A stretch of 10,000 bases of DNA from Rheinheimera sp. (GCF_020217005.1 NZ_JAIWOI010000126.1:1-10000), one strand, 5' to 3'. Counted from the first letter of the stretch, positions 1-6,317 are shown. Translations and numbers: made by a program. Notes: generated by a model from the sequence alone, not told the origin.

Positions 1-139
1 TACGTTCCATCGCTCCCTTGGCTTTGGCCATATTTTCCAGCGAGCCCTGCATAAGTAACTGAATAATACGGTGCGGGTCTGCAACTGCTAAATCATCTTT
101 GATGCCTACAGATTTGTAAGCTTTAATACCGTAACTCAT
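1..139 (-). CDS. fliS: Flagellin export chaperone FliS, N-terminal part (cut by window edge)
   Basis: Only the first 46 codons are present; the gene runs off the left end. FliS is a small cytoplasmic helical chaperone that binds the C-terminal D0 segment of flagellin, prevents premature polymerisation and hands it to the export gate. The visible protein begins MSYGIKAYKSVGIKDD and continues with ADPHRIIQLLMQGSLENM, the family's N-terminal Y-x-x-x-x-Y motif followed by the (A/S)-x-P-x-x-(I/L)-(I/V)-x-(L/M)-L-(Y/M)-(D/Q)-G helix. The ATG at 139-137 is preceded by an AGGAGC ribosome binding site with normal spacing. It starts 12 nt after the fliD stop, so it belongs to the flaG-fliD-fliS unit. 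The usual family length is about 125-140 residues, so roughly two thirds lies outside the window. Confidence 0.93.
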   Translation of the reverse strand, partial: MSYGIKAYKSVGIKDDLAVADPHRIIQLLMQGSLENMAKAKGAMER

Positions 140-151
140 AGCAAGCTCCTG

Positions 152-1612
152 TTAACTACCATAACGTGGCAGGTTTGCCAGCTGTTGCACCAGATAACTG
201 GATGTGCTCTGGAGTTGACCTAAAGTCGAATCCAAAGCTCCATACCTCTGACGCAATGTATCTTCGTAGCTCACTATATATCGTTCGAAAGCTTCACGAT
301 CTTTAGTATTTTTTTTCAGTTGGTCTTTTAGTGAGGTTTCTTTGTTCACTAATAGGCCATCTCTGTCCGTAAACTGGGAAATGATTTTATCCATTTCCTT
401 GGAAATACCACCTTTGGCGCCGAACAAATCGGCAATTTTATCGTAGTTATTTTCCAGTGCGTCATCAAAACGTTCACGACCTGAGTCAGCACCGTACAAC
501 CTAGTACTGGAGATTTCCAGTTTGCCCTGGTCATTAAAGGTGATACCCAAAGCGTAAAGGTTATTCAGTTCTGCGCCACCGGATGAAAAAGCGCTACCCA
601 GTGTTTTAGTGACCTGACTCATAATACTGCGGACCATAGGGTCGCTACTCAAAGCACCACCTTCAGACACTACGGTTTTGCCGTCTTCTCCTAAAGTACG
701 ATTTTTCGTAAGCGAATTCACTTCAGTCAGCAAGCTATTGTAAGCATCCATAAAAGCTTTGATTTTATCTTCAGCCGCTTTTTTGTCTGTCTCAATAGTT
801 AAAGTCGCATTATTGCCATCAGGAGTGACGGCTGAAACAGTCAATTCAGTATCCTGGATGGCATTTTTAAAGGTATTGTTTTTGCTAAATACACTAATGC
901 CGTCGATCACTACTTCCGCATCGCCTGCTTCAATAGCCACATCAAGTCCACCCGAAACAGGATCGCTGCTACCAAAAGCTTGAGTTGTCAGACTATCAAG
1001 ATCTGCATTATCGCCGGTGATTTTAAGTTCGTTCCCTTCACCTGTAATAGATGAAGTCAGCACTAACTTGGTCCCTACTCCGGAACCAGCATTAATAATG
1101 TTGGCACTGACGCCAAAATTACCGCTGGCACTGTTCACAGCTTTACGGAATTCGTCCAGCGTCATATTAGCTTTGACGTTGACATCAAAGGTTTTGCCAT
1201 CTGCCTCAAAGGTCAGTTTACCTGCGGTAGCGCTGACTACAGCGGATGAACTGGCATAGGCGTTGTTTGCACTTTCGATACGGCTACCGGTTGCAAGAGA
1301 TTTAACTTTAATATCAAAATTACCAGGAGCCGCAGTACTGCTGGATGTGGCTTCCAGGTAAGTTTTTGTATCTGTAGGTTGTTTGATGCTTGTGGTACGG
1401 GCTCTGAGTTTATCGTCTCCCAAAGCCGTTAATGTATCTTTAAATTTAGTTAAAGCAGACTTCAGTTTACCAAAACCAGAAAGAGATGAATCCAGCTCTT
1501 TTTTAGTGCTGTCGAGGCGACTTTCTTTAGTGTTTCGTTCCACAGTAACTAACTGTGTCACCAGACTTTCAAGATCAAGCCCTGATGCCGCACCTAACGA
1601 CCGGATCGCCAT
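152..1612 (-). CDS. fliD: Flagellar filament capping protein FliD (HAP2)
   Basis: FliD is exported through the flagellar type III apparatus and forms the oligomeric cap at the filament tip under which flagellin subunits fold and insert. The 486-residue product is near the usual 450-480. Its N-terminus, IRSLGAASGLDLESLVTQLV, is the FliD_N signature (SGLD-(I/L)-x-x-(I/L)-V-x-x-L), followed by a heptad-rich stretch to about residue 65. FliD_C covers roughly residues 230-470, including a YNSLLTEVNSLTKN segment, and the C-terminal coiled coil is around 425-480. No cysteine is visible, as is common in exported flagellar proteins. The ATG at 1612 follows an AGAGAGGA ribosome binding site that overlaps the flaG stop region, with a 14-nt intergenic gap, which suggests coupling. 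fliS follows 12 nt downstream. Confidence 0.96.
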   Translation of the reverse strand: MAIRSLGAASGLDLESLVTQLVTVERNTKESRLDSTKKELDSSLSGFGKLKSALTKFKDTLTALGDDKLRARTTSIKQPTDTKTYLEATSSSTAAPGNFDIKVKSLATGSRIESANNAYASSSAVVSATAGKLTFEADGKTFDVNVKANMTLDEFRKAVNSASGNFGVSANIINAGSGVGTKLVLTSSITGEGNELKITGDNADLDSLTTQAFGSSDPVSGGLDVAIEAGDAEVVIDGISVFSKNNTFKNAIQDTELTVSAVTPDGNNATLTIETDKKAAEDKIKAFMDAYNSLLTEVNSLTKNRTLGEDGKTVVSEGGALSSDPMVRSIMSQVTKTLGSAFSSGGAELNNLYALGITFNDQGKLEISSTRLYGADSGRERFDDALENNYDKIADLFGAKGGISKEMDKIISQFTDRDGLLVNKETSLKDQLKKNTKDREAFERYIVSYEDTLRQRYGALDSTLGQLQSTSSYLVQQLANLPRYGS

Positions 1613-1626
1613 GATTCATCCTCTCT

Positions 1627-2031
1627 TTATATCGTTTTATCAAACATTAAACCTGTCGCTGAACCTAAGTCTTCCTGCAATTTTTTGATCGCTTTGGCCA
1701 TTGTCAGCACCTCTTCAGATGGGATCTGTCGAATTACTTCTTTGGTCTCAAAATCAATCACTTTCACTACAGGCTTACCAGATTCTTCGTCAACCGAAAA
1801 ATTTAAAGTGCGTCCCTGAGAATTAACAAACTGGTTGATATTCTCAACGGCTTCACCTAATTCGTCCGGAGTCACAGTCTTCTGAGCGGTTTGCTGCTCA
1901 GGCTGACTCTCGGACTCTGGTGACGCAGTCTCCGGAGCACTTTTCACTTTGTTCAGATCAACCGCGACATTTGCAGCAGCTATGGGGGCCGTTGGTTGAT
2001 AACCAAAATTACCCGTTATTACTGAACTCAT
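1627..2031 (-). CDS. flaG: FlaG family protein
   Basis: FlaG proteins are small products of polar flagellar clusters; loss of flaG in Vibrio and Campylobacter relatives changes filament length, but the mechanism is unclear. The 134-residue product has a low-complexity, Glu/Ser/Pro/Gln-rich N-terminal half (about residues 25-55), followed by the conserved FlaG domain at about 55-125: helix NINQFVNSQGRTLNF, strand pair PVVKVIDFETKEVI, and the hallmark RQIPSEEVL with a terminal helix. No signal peptide or membrane segment is seen. The ATG at 2031 is the only sensible start because the next in-frame Met lies inside the conserved domain. An AGAGG ribosome binding site lies at 2041-2045, directly abutting the -10 box of a sigma-28 promoter, which is unusual (see findings). 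fliD follows after 14 nt. Confidence 0.93.
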   Translation of the reverse strand: MSSVITGNFGYQPTAPIAAANVAVDLNKVKSAPETASPESESQPEQQTAQKTVTPDELGEAVENINQFVNSQGRTLNFSVDEESGKPVVKVIDFETKEVIRQIPSEEVLTMAKAIKKLQEDLGSATGLMFDKTI

Positions 2032-2045
2032 ATACGTCTACCTCT

Positions 2046-2072
2046 GTATCGGCAAGCGAGGTGAATACTTTA
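2046..2072 (-). promoter_or_regulatory. Sigma-28 (FliA) promoter of flaG-fliD-fliS
   Basis: Read on the minus strand, TAAA (2072-2069) is followed by exactly 15 nt and then GCCGATAC (2053-2046), matching the FliA consensus TAAA-N15-GCCGATAA except for the last base. The expected start of transcription, about 6-8 nt past the -10 box, falls near 2038-2040, only about 8-10 nt before the flaG ATG. The -35 lies in the loop, and the spacer in one arm, of the inverted repeat at 2060-2085. Confidence 0.87.
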
Positions 2073-2085
2073 ATAGGTATTCACC
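2060..2085 (-). terminator. Hairpin after Fla1, overlapping the flaG promoter
   Basis: The 9-bp arms GGTGAATAC (2060-2068) and GTATTCACC (2077-2085) flank an 8-nt loop, 27 nt after the Fla1 stop. On the minus strand no T-run follows, so it would be at best a weak or factor-aided terminator allowing read-through into flaG. Because it covers the -35 and spacer of the sigma-28 promoter it could instead be an operator dyad. The structure is seen directly; its role is inferred. Confidence 0.5.
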
Positions 2086-2112
2086 CTTTGCTCTTCACCT
2101 AAAAGGCCACTA

Positions 2113-2940
2113 TTAACCTAATAAGGATAGTGCAGTTTGAGGTCTGGTGTTAGCCTGAGACAGTATAGTAGTACTAGCCTGCTGCAATATCTGTGCCCGT
2201 GTCAGTTCTGCAGTTTCTTTCGCAAAGTCTGTGTCACGGATCTGGCTACGCGCAGCTGATACGTTTTCAACTATATTACTTAAGTTACGGATGGTTGACT
2301 GGAAACGGTTTTGCAACGCACCCAGATCGGCCCGTGCTGAGTCTATAGTTTTGATCGCACTGTCAATACTGGCGATAGCGGCTGACGCGCCACCTACAGT
2401 TGAAACTGACAGTTTGTTTAAACCTAAACCAGAAGTACCATAGCCACCACCTGTACGTGACAGGTTGATACTGATAGTCTGACCGGCGTTCGCACCCACC
2501 AGGAATTTGGCAGAAAAATCGCCTTTTAACAGGTCGATGCTACCAAACTGAGTGTTAGTCGCAATACGGCTAATTTCAGTTTTTAAGGCTGAAACTTCTT
2601 TTTGCAACGCAGTACGGTCGGCAGAGTTGTTAATACCGTTTTGTGATTGTACAGCCAGAACACGGATACGTTGTAATGAAGTTGTAATTTCATCCATTGC
2701 ACCTTCAGCAACCTGCGCCACTGAAATACCGTCGTTAGCGTTACTGATAGCTTGGTTTAAACCATTGATTTGGCTGGTTAAACGGTTGCTGATTTGTAAG
2801 CCTGCAGCATCGTCAGCCGCGCCATTGATACGGAAGCCAGAAGACAAACGCTTGTATGAAGTATCCAGTGAATTGCCCGAAGTCAATAACTGACGTTGTG
2901 CGTTTAACGCGGATACGTTGGTGTTTACTGCTAAAGCCAT
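2113..2940 (-). CDS. fliC: Flagellin Fla1 (filament subunit)
   Basis: Structural subunit of the flagellar filament, 275 residues, which is the compact type with D0/D1 domains and almost no D2/D3. The N-terminal flagellin domain is about residues 3-140 ([34 protein letters not shown]), a short Gly/Ser-rich variable part about 145-190, and the C-terminal domain about 190-275 ([20 protein letters not shown], ending in SLLG). It contains no Cys or Trp. It groups with Fla2 by shared wording ([39 protein letters not shown]) but is the most divergent of the four: Gly instead of Ser in INGAADD, LLKGDF instead of LLDGK, and QANTRPQTALSLL near the end. The ATG at 2940 has an AAGGAG site 6-7 nt upstream. 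A canonical sigma-28 promoter lies about 105 nt upstream, leaving a long leader. Confidence 0.97.
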   Translation of the reverse strand: MALAVNTNVSALNAQRQLLTSGNSLDTSYKRLSSGFRINGAADDAAGLQISNRLTSQINGLNQAISNANDGISVAQVAEGAMDEITTSLQRIRVLAVQSQNGINNSADRTALQKEVSALKTEISRIATNTQFGSIDLLKGDFSAKFLVGANAGQTISINLSRTGGGYGTSGLGLNKLSVSTVGGASAAIASIDSAIKTIDSARADLGALQNRFQSTIRNLSNIVENVSAARSQIRDTDFAKETAELTRAQILQQASTTILSQANTRPQTALSLLG

Positions 2941-3044
2941 AAGTCACTCCTTAAAGTCGCGAAGGGTCTGCAAACCCGGAACACAACCTTTTTTGTTAAG
3001 CGGAACCCCGCAATTCTCGCCAAACTGCAATTTGGCTTAACTTG
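2941..3044 (-). promoter_or_regulatory. Long structured 5' leader of Fla1
   Basis: Between the sigma-28 promoter and the Fla1 ATG lie about 100 nt, longer than the Fla3 and Fla4 P1 leaders (about 60-70 nt). In the RNA sense it can form at least three small hairpins: GCCAAA-TTGCAG-TTTGGC near its start, GCGG-GGTT-CCGC in the middle, and GGGT-TTGCAG-ACCC close to the AAGGAG ribosome binding site. The loop word TTGCAG recurs in the first and third. I do not recognise a known riboswitch. A role in mRNA stability or translational control is inference. Confidence 0.4.
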
Positions 3045-3071
3045 ATATCGGCAAGTGACTTCAGGACTTTA
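3045..3071 (-). promoter_or_regulatory. Sigma-28 (FliA) promoter of Fla1
   Basis: On the minus strand TAAA (3071-3068), 15 nt, then GCCGATAT (3052-3045). This is a near-perfect FliA match with exact spacing. The region just upstream (3072-3170) is very A/T-rich with several A/T tracts, which could act as an UP-like or bent element; nothing else is recognisable there. Confidence 0.9.
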
Positions 3072-3170
3072 GTTAAAAAAGGCAATTTTTTTCCATCAAG
3101 CGGCAATTAATTTCATATTTCCTTATTTTTCATAAAGTTAAATGCAAAAAATATTTTGAAAAAAGCAAAA

Positions 3171-3225
3171 AAAATGGGGTCAGATCACATTGTTAACCAT
3201 CAACAATGTGATCTGACCCCATTTT
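3171..3225. repeat. Perfect 24-bp inverted repeat (REP-like palindrome), likely Fla2 terminator
   Basis: Arms 3171-3194 and 3202-3225 are exact reverse complements over 24 bp with a 7-nt loop AACCATC. Each arm contains TGGGGTCAGATCACATTGTT or its complement. It lies 31 nt after the Fla2 stop. On the minus strand the second arm runs into a T-tract (eight T, a short break, then six more), so it has the form of a strong intrinsic terminator for Fla2. The GGGGTCAGA...TCTGACCCC core resembles, from memory, dispersed palindromes linked to REP-associated tyrosine transposases in gammaproteobacteria. No transposase gene or clear target-site duplication is visible. Confidence 0.85.
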
Positions 3226-3256
3226 ACTACCATGTCATTCAGGCTACTTTTTAAAC

Positions 3257-4084
3257 TTAACCTAACAGTGACAAGGCTGCCTGTGGTCGCTGGTTTGCCT
3301 GAGACAGGATAGTAGTACTGGCCTGCTGCATAATCTGCGAACGTGTCAACTCTGCGGTTTCTTTAGCAAAATCAGTATCTCTGATCCGACTGCGTGCTGC
3401 TGAAACGTTTTCTACAATGTTACTCAGGTTACGGATTGTCGATTGGAACCGGTTTTGTAAAGCACCCAGATCCGCCCTTGTGCTGTCGATAGTTTTAATT
3501 GCACTATCGATTTGAGCTATCGCTCTTGACGCACCTGCCACGCTTGAGATCGACAGTTTGTTGATACCCAAACCTGACGAACCGAACCCCCCACCAGTGC
3601 GTGATAAGTTCACGCTGATATTTTGTCCGGCATTAGCCCCAACCAGGAACTTGGCGGAGAACTTACCGTCCAGCAGTTTTATACCACCGAACTGAGTGGT
3701 TGTTGCAATACGGCTGATTTCCGTTTTCAGCGCTGATACTTCTTTTTGCAACGCAACCCTGTCTGCCGAACTATTGATACCATTTTGCGACTGTACTGCC
3801 AGTACCCGGATACGCTGCAGAGAGTTGGTGATCTCATCCATCGCGCCTTCCGCCGTCTGTGCCAGAGAAATACCATCGTTGGCATTACTAATGGCCTGGT
3901 TCAAGCCGTTGATTTGGCTCGACAAACGGTTACTGATCTGTAAACCCGCCGCATCATCAGCTGCGCTGTTGATACGAAAACCTGATGATAAACGTTTAAA
4001 AGCCGTATCCAATGAATTGCCAGATGTCAGTAACTGACGTTGTGCATTAATCGCTGATACGTTGGTGTTGACAAATAATGACAT
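3257..4084 (-). CDS. fliC: Flagellin Fla2 (filament subunit)
   Basis: A 275-residue compact flagellin with intact N-terminal (about 3-140) and C-terminal (about 190-275) flagellin domains and no frameshift. Conserved blocks include [54 protein letters not shown] and the C-terminal [14 protein letters not shown]. It is closest to Fla1 in the variable stretch ([18 protein letters not shown]) but resembles Fla3/Fla4 in several positions ([31 protein letters not shown]). It starts MSLFVN rather than MALFVN. The ATG at 4084 is preceded by GGAGG 8 nt upstream. Unlike the other three flagellins it has no intact sigma-28 promoter, only a broken relative of the Fla1 promoter, and no obvious terminator separates it from Fla3, so read-through transcription is possible. 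The inverted repeat at 3171-3225 probably ends its transcript. Confidence 0.96.
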   Translation of the reverse strand: MSLFVNTNVSAINAQRQLLTSGNSLDTAFKRLSSGFRINSAADDAAGLQISNRLSSQINGLNQAISNANDGISLAQTAEGAMDEITNSLQRIRVLAVQSQNGINSSADRVALQKEVSALKTEISRIATTTQFGGIKLLDGKFSAKFLVGANAGQNISVNLSRTGGGFGSSGLGINKLSISSVAGASRAIAQIDSAIKTIDSTRADLGALQNRFQSTIRNLSNIVENVSAARSRIRDTDFAKETAELTRSQIMQQASTTILSQANQRPQAALSLLG

Positions 4085-4318
4085 GGTGTCATCCTCCGGT
4101 TAGTAAATAAGTAGCCATAAAGCCTTTCCTTTTTTCCTTTGGCAGGAGCTCCTCGCTATAGGTGCGTCAGAGCAGTGCCATAAAGTTAGTCGTACGGATC
4201 AGGCGCCCAATGCCTTCCTGATCCAGTGCTGTTCGTTTTGTATCCGCAGAAGTTGCCTTATAGCTTCCCCTGGCGGATGACTTCAGTCTGTAGACTTTAA
4301 AAGTCCGGTGTTGTCTGG
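4085..4318 (-). other. Structured Fla3-Fla2 spacer, no known promoter
   Basis: These 234 nt are less A/T-rich than the other flagellin spacers and full of dyads. An 8-bp stem GGATCAGG/CCTGATCC (4196-4203 with 4217-4224, 13-nt loop) is the strongest. ATCCGC/GCGGAT (4242-4247 with 4273-4278) closes a second hairpin, extended by GAAG/CTTC. AGGAGCTCCT (4144-4153) is a palindrome. The loop segment CCTTATAGC (4256-4264) can pair with GCTATAGG (4155-4162) apart from one bulged base, giving a possible pseudoknot or long-range helix. A 9-codon frame with a purine-rich upstream stretch lies at 4089-4118, ending in the Fla2 ribosome binding site. I recognise no Rfam-type motif; this could be a regulatory leader or a decayed sequence. 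Confidence 0.4.
4277..4299 (-). promoter_or_regulatory. Broken sigma-28 promoter-like sequence before Fla2
   Basis: On the minus strand the Fla1 promoter reads TAAAGTC-CTGAAGTCA-CTT-GCCGATAT. Here the same words occur as TAAAGTC (4299-4293), an extra TACAGA (4292-4287), CTGAAGTCA (4286-4278), then TCC and GCCAGGGG. The -35 half and spacer words are kept, but a 6-bp insertion makes the spacing 21 and the GATA part of the -10 is lost. This looks like a decayed copy of the Fla1 promoter and should not work with sigma-28. Confidence 0.5.
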
Positions 4319-5149
4319 TTAGCCTCCTAACAAGGACAACGCAGCCTGAGGTCTTTGATTTGCCTGCGATAAGATGGTGGTACTGGCCTGCTGCAATATC
4401 TGTGAGCGGGTCAATTCAGCCGTTTCTTTCGCAAAATCTGTATCTTTAATCCGACTGCGTGCAGCCGAAATGTTTTCTACTATGTTCGACAAGTTGCGTA
4501 TCGTGGACTGAAAGCGGTTTTGAATCGCACCCAGATCGGCCCGCTTGGAGTCGATGACGTTAATCGCACTGTCGATTTGGGAAAGTGCCCTGGAGGCGCC
4601 GGCTAAACTACTAATACTTAAACCCGCTATACCCAATCCAGATGACCCAAACCCACCACCGGCTCTTGAGATATTCACACTGATGGTCTGGCCTGCATTG
4701 GCGCCCACCAGGAAAGTCGATGAATATTTGCCGTCTAACAATTTCACACCACCAAACTGCGTCGTGGTCGCAATCCGACTGATTTCAGTCTTTAACGCTG
4801 ATACTTCTTTTTGCAGCGCTACACGATCTGCAGAACTGTTAATACCGTTCTGTGACTGCACAGCTAAGACCCTGATGCGCTGCAACGCATTAGTAATCTC
4901 GTCCATGGCCCCTTCTGCCACCTGGGATAATGAAATGCCGTCATTGGCATTTCTGATCGCCTGATCCAAACCCTGTATCTGGGAGGTCAGGCGGTTGCTG
5001 ATCTGCAAACCAGCTGCGTCGTCTGCTGCGCTATTGATGCGAAAACCAGACGAAAGTCGTTGAAAAGATGTATCCAGGGTTTTACCCGAGTTTATTAGTT
5101 GCCTCTGCGCATTCAGCGCCGAGACATTGGTATTTACAAATAACGCCAT
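4319..5149 (-). CDS. fliC: Flagellin Fla3 (filament subunit)
   Basis: A 276-residue compact flagellin with flagellin_N (about 3-140) and flagellin_C (about 190-276), ending SLLGG, without Cys or Trp. It is almost the same protein as Fla4: by eye about ten substitutions in 276 residues, among them T24G, S28A and F36Y. Both carry [35 protein letters not shown] and [18 protein letters not shown], which set them apart from Fla1/Fla2. The DNA differs at many synonymous sites, so this is not a very recent copy. The ATG at 5149 follows CAGGAGA with normal spacing, and a canonical sigma-28 promoter lies about 75 nt upstream. No terminator is visible between its stop and Fla2. Ser/Thr-rich words in the central part ([10 protein letters not shown]) are plausible O-glycosylation sites. 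Confidence 0.97.
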   Translation of the reverse strand: MALFVNTNVSALNAQRQLINSGKTLDTSFQRLSSGFRINSAADDAAGLQISNRLTSQIQGLDQAIRNANDGISLSQVAEGAMDEITNALQRIRVLAVQSQNGINSSADRVALQKEVSALKTEISRIATTTQFGGVKLLDGKYSSTFLVGANAGQTISVNISRAGGGFGSSGLGIAGLSISSLAGASRALSQIDSAINVIDSKRADLGAIQNRFQSTIRNLSNIVENISAARSRIKDTDFAKETAELTRSQILQQASTTILSQANQRPQAALSLLGG

Positions 5150-5224
5150 AACATTTCTCCTGAGCGTTTATTGAATGAAAAGTGGACACGTTACTTTATA
5201 TTTAATCTAATCCACTCACATACT

Positions 5225-5251
5225 GTATCGGCAAACAATATTGTTTCTTTA
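5225..5251 (-). promoter_or_regulatory. Sigma-28 (FliA) promoter of Fla3 with palindromic spacer
   Basis: On the minus strand TAAA (5251-5248), 15 nt, then GCCGATAC (5232-5225). Fourteen of the 15 spacer bases (5233-5246) form the perfect palindrome AAACAATATTGTTT, a possible operator. The predicted leader of about 70 nt can form a 6-bp stem AGTGGA/TCCACT (5181-5186 with 5211-5216). Confidence 0.9.
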
Positions 5252-5300
5252 GCGATTTTTAAAGAAATAAAAAACAAATATTCCACTTATAGATACAAAT

Positions 5301-5332
5301 AAAAAAGGCCATACAGCAACGCCGTATGGCCA
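5301..5332 (-). terminator. Intrinsic terminator of Fla4
   Basis: The 8-bp GC-rich stem GGCCATAC/GTATGGCC (5307-5314 with 5324-5331) has a 9-nt loop and is followed on the minus strand by six T residues (5306-5301 region), A, and more T. It lies about 65 nt after the Fla4 stop and before the Fla3 promoter, isolating Fla4 as a single-gene transcript. Confidence 0.9.
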
Positions 5333-5395
5333 AAGAGCATAAAGCTCAGGAGTCGTACTAAAGATCGATTCAATATATTAGTTGTTGTTTAATTA

Positions 5396-6226
5396 TTAAC
5401 CTTGTAACAAGGACAGTGCTGCCTGTGGTCTCTGGTTTGCCTGAGACAGGATAGTGGTACTGGCCTGTTGCAGGATCTGCGAGCGCGTTAAATCAGCCGT
5501 CTCTTTTGCGAAGTCGGTATCCTTTATCCGGCTACGTGCTGCCGAAATGTTTTCGACAATGTTCGACAAGTTTCGGATAGTAGACTGGAATCGGTTTTGG
5601 ATAGCACCTAAATCTGCCCGCTTCGAGTCAATCACGTTAATAGCGCTGTCAATACTGGACAGTGCTCTGGATGCACCAGCTAAACTACTGATACTTAAGC
5701 CTGCAATCCCCAGACCTGAGGAGCCAAAACCACCACCGGCTCTGGAAATGTTCACGCTAATGGTCTGGCCCGCATTGGCGCCGACCAGGAAAGTGGATGA
5801 ATATTTACCATCCAGTAACTTCACACCACCAAATTGAGTTGTCACCGCAATCCGGCTGATTTCAGCCTTTAATGCTGATACTTCTTTTTGCAGAGCTATA
5901 CGGTCTGCTGAGCTGTTGATACCGTTTTGCGACTGTACAGCAAGTACACGGATCCGCTGCAAAGCATTGGTGATTTCATCCATGGCGCCTTCTGCGACCT
6001 GGGATAATGAAATACCATCATTTGCATTTCGTATCGCTTGATCCAAACCTTGAATTTGTGCAGTCAGACGGTTACTGATTTGTAAGCCAGCAGCATCATC
6101 TGCAGCACTATTGATACGGTAGCCTGAAGATAAACGTTGAAACGCTGTATCTAAGCCTTTGCCTGAATTAATTAGTTGCCTTTGGGCATTTAACGCCGAA
6201 ACGTTAGTGTTAACAAATAAAGCCAT
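5396..6226 (-). CDS. fliC: Flagellin Fla4 (filament subunit)
   Basis: A 276-residue compact flagellin, first of the tandem array in transcription order. Flagellin_N spans about 3-140 ([34 protein letters not shown]) and flagellin_C about 190-276, ending SLLQG. It has no Cys or Trp and lacks the outer D2/D3 domains. It is near-identical to Fla3 but shows Y36, A28 and D instead of E in [10 protein letters not shown]. The ATG at 6226 follows CAGGAGAT at normal spacing. Two sigma-28 promoters lie upstream and a clean intrinsic terminator downstream, so it is an independent unit with perhaps the strongest or most adjustable expression (inference). Its place directly after the glycosyltransferase gene suggests it is a main substrate of that enzyme. 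Confidence 0.97.
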   Translation of the reverse strand: MALFVNTNVSALNAQRQLINSGKGLDTAFQRLSSGYRINSAADDAAGLQISNRLTAQIQGLDQAIRNANDGISLSQVAEGAMDEITNALQRIRVLAVQSQNGINSSADRIALQKEVSALKAEISRIAVTTQFGGVKLLDGKYSSTFLVGANAGQTISVNISRAGGGFGSSGLGIAGLSISSLAGASRALSSIDSAINVIDSKRADLGAIQNRFQSTIRNLSNIVENISAARSRIKDTDFAKETADLTRSQILQQASTTILSQANQRPQAALSLLQG

Positions 6227-6290
6227 GATATATCTCCTGAGTCTTTTTATTTTGCAGAGTATTTATTTTTTTGTTCCCTGCTTAATAACT

Positions 6291-6317
6291 GTATCGACAC
6301 AAAGAGATTTTTCTTTA
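6291..6317 (-). promoter_or_regulatory. Sigma-28 promoter P1 of Fla4 (proximal)
   Basis: On the minus strand TAAA (6317-6314), 15 nt, then GTCGATAC (6298-6291); one change from GCC to GTC in the -10 compared with the Fla1/Fla3 boxes. The predicted leader is about 58 nt. Confidence 0.87.

Noticed and set aside
759..1688. Plus-strand open frames opposite fliD
   Set aside because: They are antisense to a well supported fliD, have no ribosome binding sites or family resemblance, and arise from codon bias.
3171..3225. CRISPR repeat or attachment site
   Set aside because: A single palindrome with no repeated units, spacers, integrase or tRNA nearby.
4161..4180. Sigma-54 promoter before Fla2 (TGGCAC followed by a GC)
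   Set aside because: The GG to GC distance is 12 nt instead of the required 10 and the TTGC element is missing.
4170..4325. A stretch of about 50 open codons on the minus strand in the Fla3-Fla2 spacer
   Set aside because: No ATG, GTG or TTG start and no recognisable protein; more likely non-coding.
2231..5837. Repeated plus-strand frames with similar proteins opposite the flagellins
   Set aside because: Their mutual similarity only mirrors the flagellin paralogy on the other strand; no start signals or known motifs.
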